From contig NZ_AP025477.1 of the NCBI RefSeq assembly GCF_024347415.1, positions 620,001 through 684,000 on the forward strand: a DNA stretch of 64,000 nucleotides, given 5' to 3'. Position 1 is the stretch's first letter. Each line of letters starts with the position of its first letter. The translations under genes and the position numbers were made by a program. This stretch comes from Vibrio crassostreae (GTDB taxonomy: Bacteria > Pseudomonadota > Gammaproteobacteria > Enterobacterales > Vibrionaceae). The notes under the pieces were generated by a model. That model was not told the DNA's origin, ran no database searches, and worked only from the letters and a program-made list of their open reading frames with translations. Positions 62,680 to 64,000 of this stretch are shown one piece after another.

Positions 62680-63417
62680 CTTTTTAGGGCGATACGCAAT
62701 AATATTAACCGTCCCTTTCCCTTTATATTTAGTCATTTCAAACTCATGTTTTAGAAGAGCTATTACTTCTGGTAGTTTTGATACACCGTAAGTTCGAGGA
62801 TCAAAATCTGGCTTTGCTCGTTTCACAAATCCAACGACAGGTGATACATTTGCCCAACCTGAATCATCCTGAAATCTCTCCCACGCTTTACTAAGCACGG
62901 GTATAAGTTGTTTTACGTTAACTTGTTTATCACCTTTTGCCTTTGGCGCCTTTGCAGTCTCTTCGGTATCTTCAGATCCCAAATTCTCAGTGTAAATAAA
63001 GTCGTCACAAGCATTTCTAAATGCTACGGGTGTCGTATTTTTTCCGACTCCAAAAACAAATATTTCGGACTCACGTAGACGCGACGCTAGTTTCGTAAAA
63101 TCACTGTCGCTAGACACAATAGCAAATGCATCAAACTTTCCTGAATATAGCAAATCCATTGCATCTATTATTAGATATGCATCTGTAGCATTTTTTCCTT
63201 GGGTATAAGCAAACTGCTGAACAGGCTGGATAGCAAGCTCGTTTAAAACTCCCTTCCAGTTCTTCAAATATTCACTAGACCAGTCACCATACGCTCTTTT
63301 GATAACCATGTGTCCATGAGCTGATATTTCGTCAAGAATCAGGTTTAGCTTTGAGTATTGAGTGTTGTCAGCATCTATTAGAACAGCAATTTTTTTATGA
63401 TCATCTAAATCCTTCAT
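62674..63417 (-). CDS. integron-cassette gene: NYN/PIN-like ribonuclease with LOTUS/OST-HTH domain
   Basis: 247 residues. N-terminal NYN domain: IAVLIDADNTQ (Asp15/17), KNATDAYLIIDAMDLLYSG, AIVSSDSDFTKLASRLRE with the acidic metal-binding residues of LabA-like/NYN RNases. C-terminal OST-HTH (LOTUS) segment (about 165-245; RTYGVSKLPEVIALLKHEFE) binds RNA. The family acts on RNA; homologues occur in phage-defence and stress contexts. Ribosome site GGTGGT, first gene of the array, so nearest to its promoter. Confidence 0.82.
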   Translation of the reverse strand: MKDLDDHKKIAVLIDADNTQYSKLNLILDEISAHGHMVIKRAYGDWSSEYLKNWKGVLNELAIQPVQQFAYTQGKNATDAYLIIDAMDLLYSGKFDAFAIVSSDSDFTKLASRLRESEIFVFGVGKNTTPVAFRNACDDFIYTENLGSEDTEETAKAPKAKGDKQVNVKQLIPVLSKAWERFQDDSGWANVSPVVGFVKRAKPDFDPRTYGVSKLPEVIALLKHEFEMTKYKGKGTVNIIAYRPKKT

Positions 63418-63653
63418 ATACCACCATATTTGAATAATAACTTAACAGCTATTAGACCGAATTATTCTGCATTTAAAAACAGAGTTTTTCTGTCTAGTCT
63501 GATTTATGGGAAGGGATTATAATCATAAATCCTAGTTATAACAGTGATTTAAATCATTAACTGTGAAACTGGATGACTAAAGTACAGATTGTTGTCTTAA
63601 GGAAGACAGAGAGGGCCACTGTCCTAAAGAAATAGCCCTGTGATTGATCTGAT
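63418..63653. other. gap between the cassette array and phage-like genes
   Basis: 236 bases. On the reverse strand it ends with the ribosome site of the NYN gene, so an array promoter must be here. A G^TTATTAT-like junction at about 63436 could mark the array's upstream limit but no full attI or attC is recognisable. The segment around 63610-63645 forms an AGGGCC...GGCTAT-type imperfect hairpin. KOPS-like GGGAAGGG at about 63508. Confidence 0.45.
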
Positions 63654-63776
63654 TTATCGACGTTTTTTGTAGCGTTTTCGTGTGGTGTTCGCCCTTACCA
63701 CGCGCCCGTTCTTGAGCGTGTAACCTTTCTTAAGTTGGCCGTTTGGTCGGCGGCCTTTGCACTTGTGTCCTTTCAT
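63654..63776 (-). CDS. 40-residue highly basic phage-like protein
   Basis: ATG at 63776 with GGAG upstream (GGAGATACCGA). It encodes MKGHKCKGRRPNGQLKKGY... and ends RKRYKKRR: about 40 percent Lys/Arg. Small basic proteins like this are virion components (DNA or membrane contact) in compact tailless phages such as corticoviruses and autolykiviruses, but I have no homologue in hand. It overlaps the upstream gene by 47 bases in another frame. Confidence 0.65.
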   Translation of the reverse strand: MKGHKCKGRRPNGQLKKGYTLKNGRVVRANTTRKRYKKRR

Positions 63777-63924
63777 TCGGTATCTCCAGTTTTCGTATCC
63801 GTTGCTCTTGGTCTTGTTGCACTCGCTTTATCCAATTAATGTCCGTTTTCAAAGCCGCAATCGTGCCCAGGCTTGAGACTCCGCCTGTCATGAACGCAAT
63901 AATCAGTGTGTCGATAAAGCTCAT
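63730..63924 (-). CDS. small membrane protein of phage type (about 64 aa)
   Basis: The best start is ATG at 63924 (GAAGGGG 5 bases upstream; 63927 and 63939 are also in frame). One N-terminal hydrophobic helix (SFIDTLIIAFMTGGVSSLGTIAA) then a charged amphipathic tail (DINWIKRVQQDQEQRIRKLE) and a basic C-terminus. This is the shape of small phage membrane/holin-like proteins; function not established. Its start overlaps the upstream gene's stop. Confidence 0.6.
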   Translation of the reverse strand: MSFIDTLIIAFMTGGVSSLGTIAALKTDINWIKRVQQDQEQRIRKLEIPNERTQVQRPPTKRPT

Positions 63925-64000
63925 CATTTCCCCTTCCATCGCGAGACGTAAAACTCGAGGAGATAGCGCACCATGGCGCGCATCCCGAGCGTATCAACTA
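63924..64000 (-). CDS. C-terminal end of a phage-like gene (truncated by the window)
   Basis: The reverse-strand frame entering from the right edge reads ...VDTLGMRAMVRYLLEFYVSRWKGK and stops with TGA that overlaps the start of the next gene (ATGATGA). Only 25 residues are visible, so no family can be given. Confidence 0.55.
   Translation of the reverse strand, partial: VDTLGMRAMVRYLLEFYVSRWKGK

Overview
The window reads as a Vibrio chromosome, most likely of the Splendidus clade and most likely chromosome II close to its replication terminus. The gene families support Vibrio: a VolA-type phospholipase next to FadL, HutA-type heme receptor, FabV, PxpABC, a DUF2813 ATPase beside a cytosolic 5'-nucleotidase, and VCR-like attC sites. 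From memory, several of these (volA-fadL, hutA, ddl, yciH, galE) lie on chromosome II in V. cholerae. Two perfect matS 13-mers (34151, 38007) and a 28-bp dif-like site (58456-58483) in sequence support a terminus location. No search could be run, so the species is an inference.

Region 1-46.9 kb is ordinary chromosome: 5'-nucleotidase; a TerC exporter behind a yybP-ykoY manganese riboswitch; a DEAD-box helicase; an AaeXAB-like efflux operon with a divergent LysR regulator; the volA-fadL lipid-scavenging pair; M50 and M48 proteases; a SgrR-like regulator with a DMT transporter; a stand-alone PBP2; an EAL phosphodiesterase; FabV; TesA with its divergent YbbA/YbbP ABC partner; an FAD oxidoreductase preceded by a cluster of DnaA-box-like 9-mers; 5-oxoprolinase PxpABC; a translationally coupled TonB-receptor/YfiR/diguanylate cyclase operon; and GalE.

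An IS3-family element (47020-48445) sits in the loop of a rho-independent terminator between a 24-aa membrane peptide gene and hutA, splitting the stem. Then come hutA with a Fur-box candidate, a LysR regulator, a PatZ-type acetyltransferase, a SPOR lipoprotein, D-Ala-D-Ala ligase, a Cre-like tyrosine recombinase, and a two-gene unit ending in yciH/SUI1.

The most interesting part is 58.45-64.0 kb. Directly after the dif-like site the DNA changes character: a DUF3653-like phage gene with direct-repeat operator candidates, then a protein that looks like a miniature HslV/proteasome-type Ntn hydrolase (Met-Thr-Thr start, AGD, RK, GSGG), both forward. At the right edge are tightly overlapping, basic/membrane virion-like genes on the reverse strand. 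Between the two phage-like blocks lies a low-GC array of four reverse-strand genes separated by three 125-126-bp attC sites (an integron cassette array with no integron integrase in view), including a NYN/LOTUS nuclease-like protein and three membrane proteins. The best reading is an Xer-exploiting integrated element (prophage or prophage remnant) at the chromosome II dif carrying a mobile cassette array, possibly of defence genes. Its right end is outside the window.
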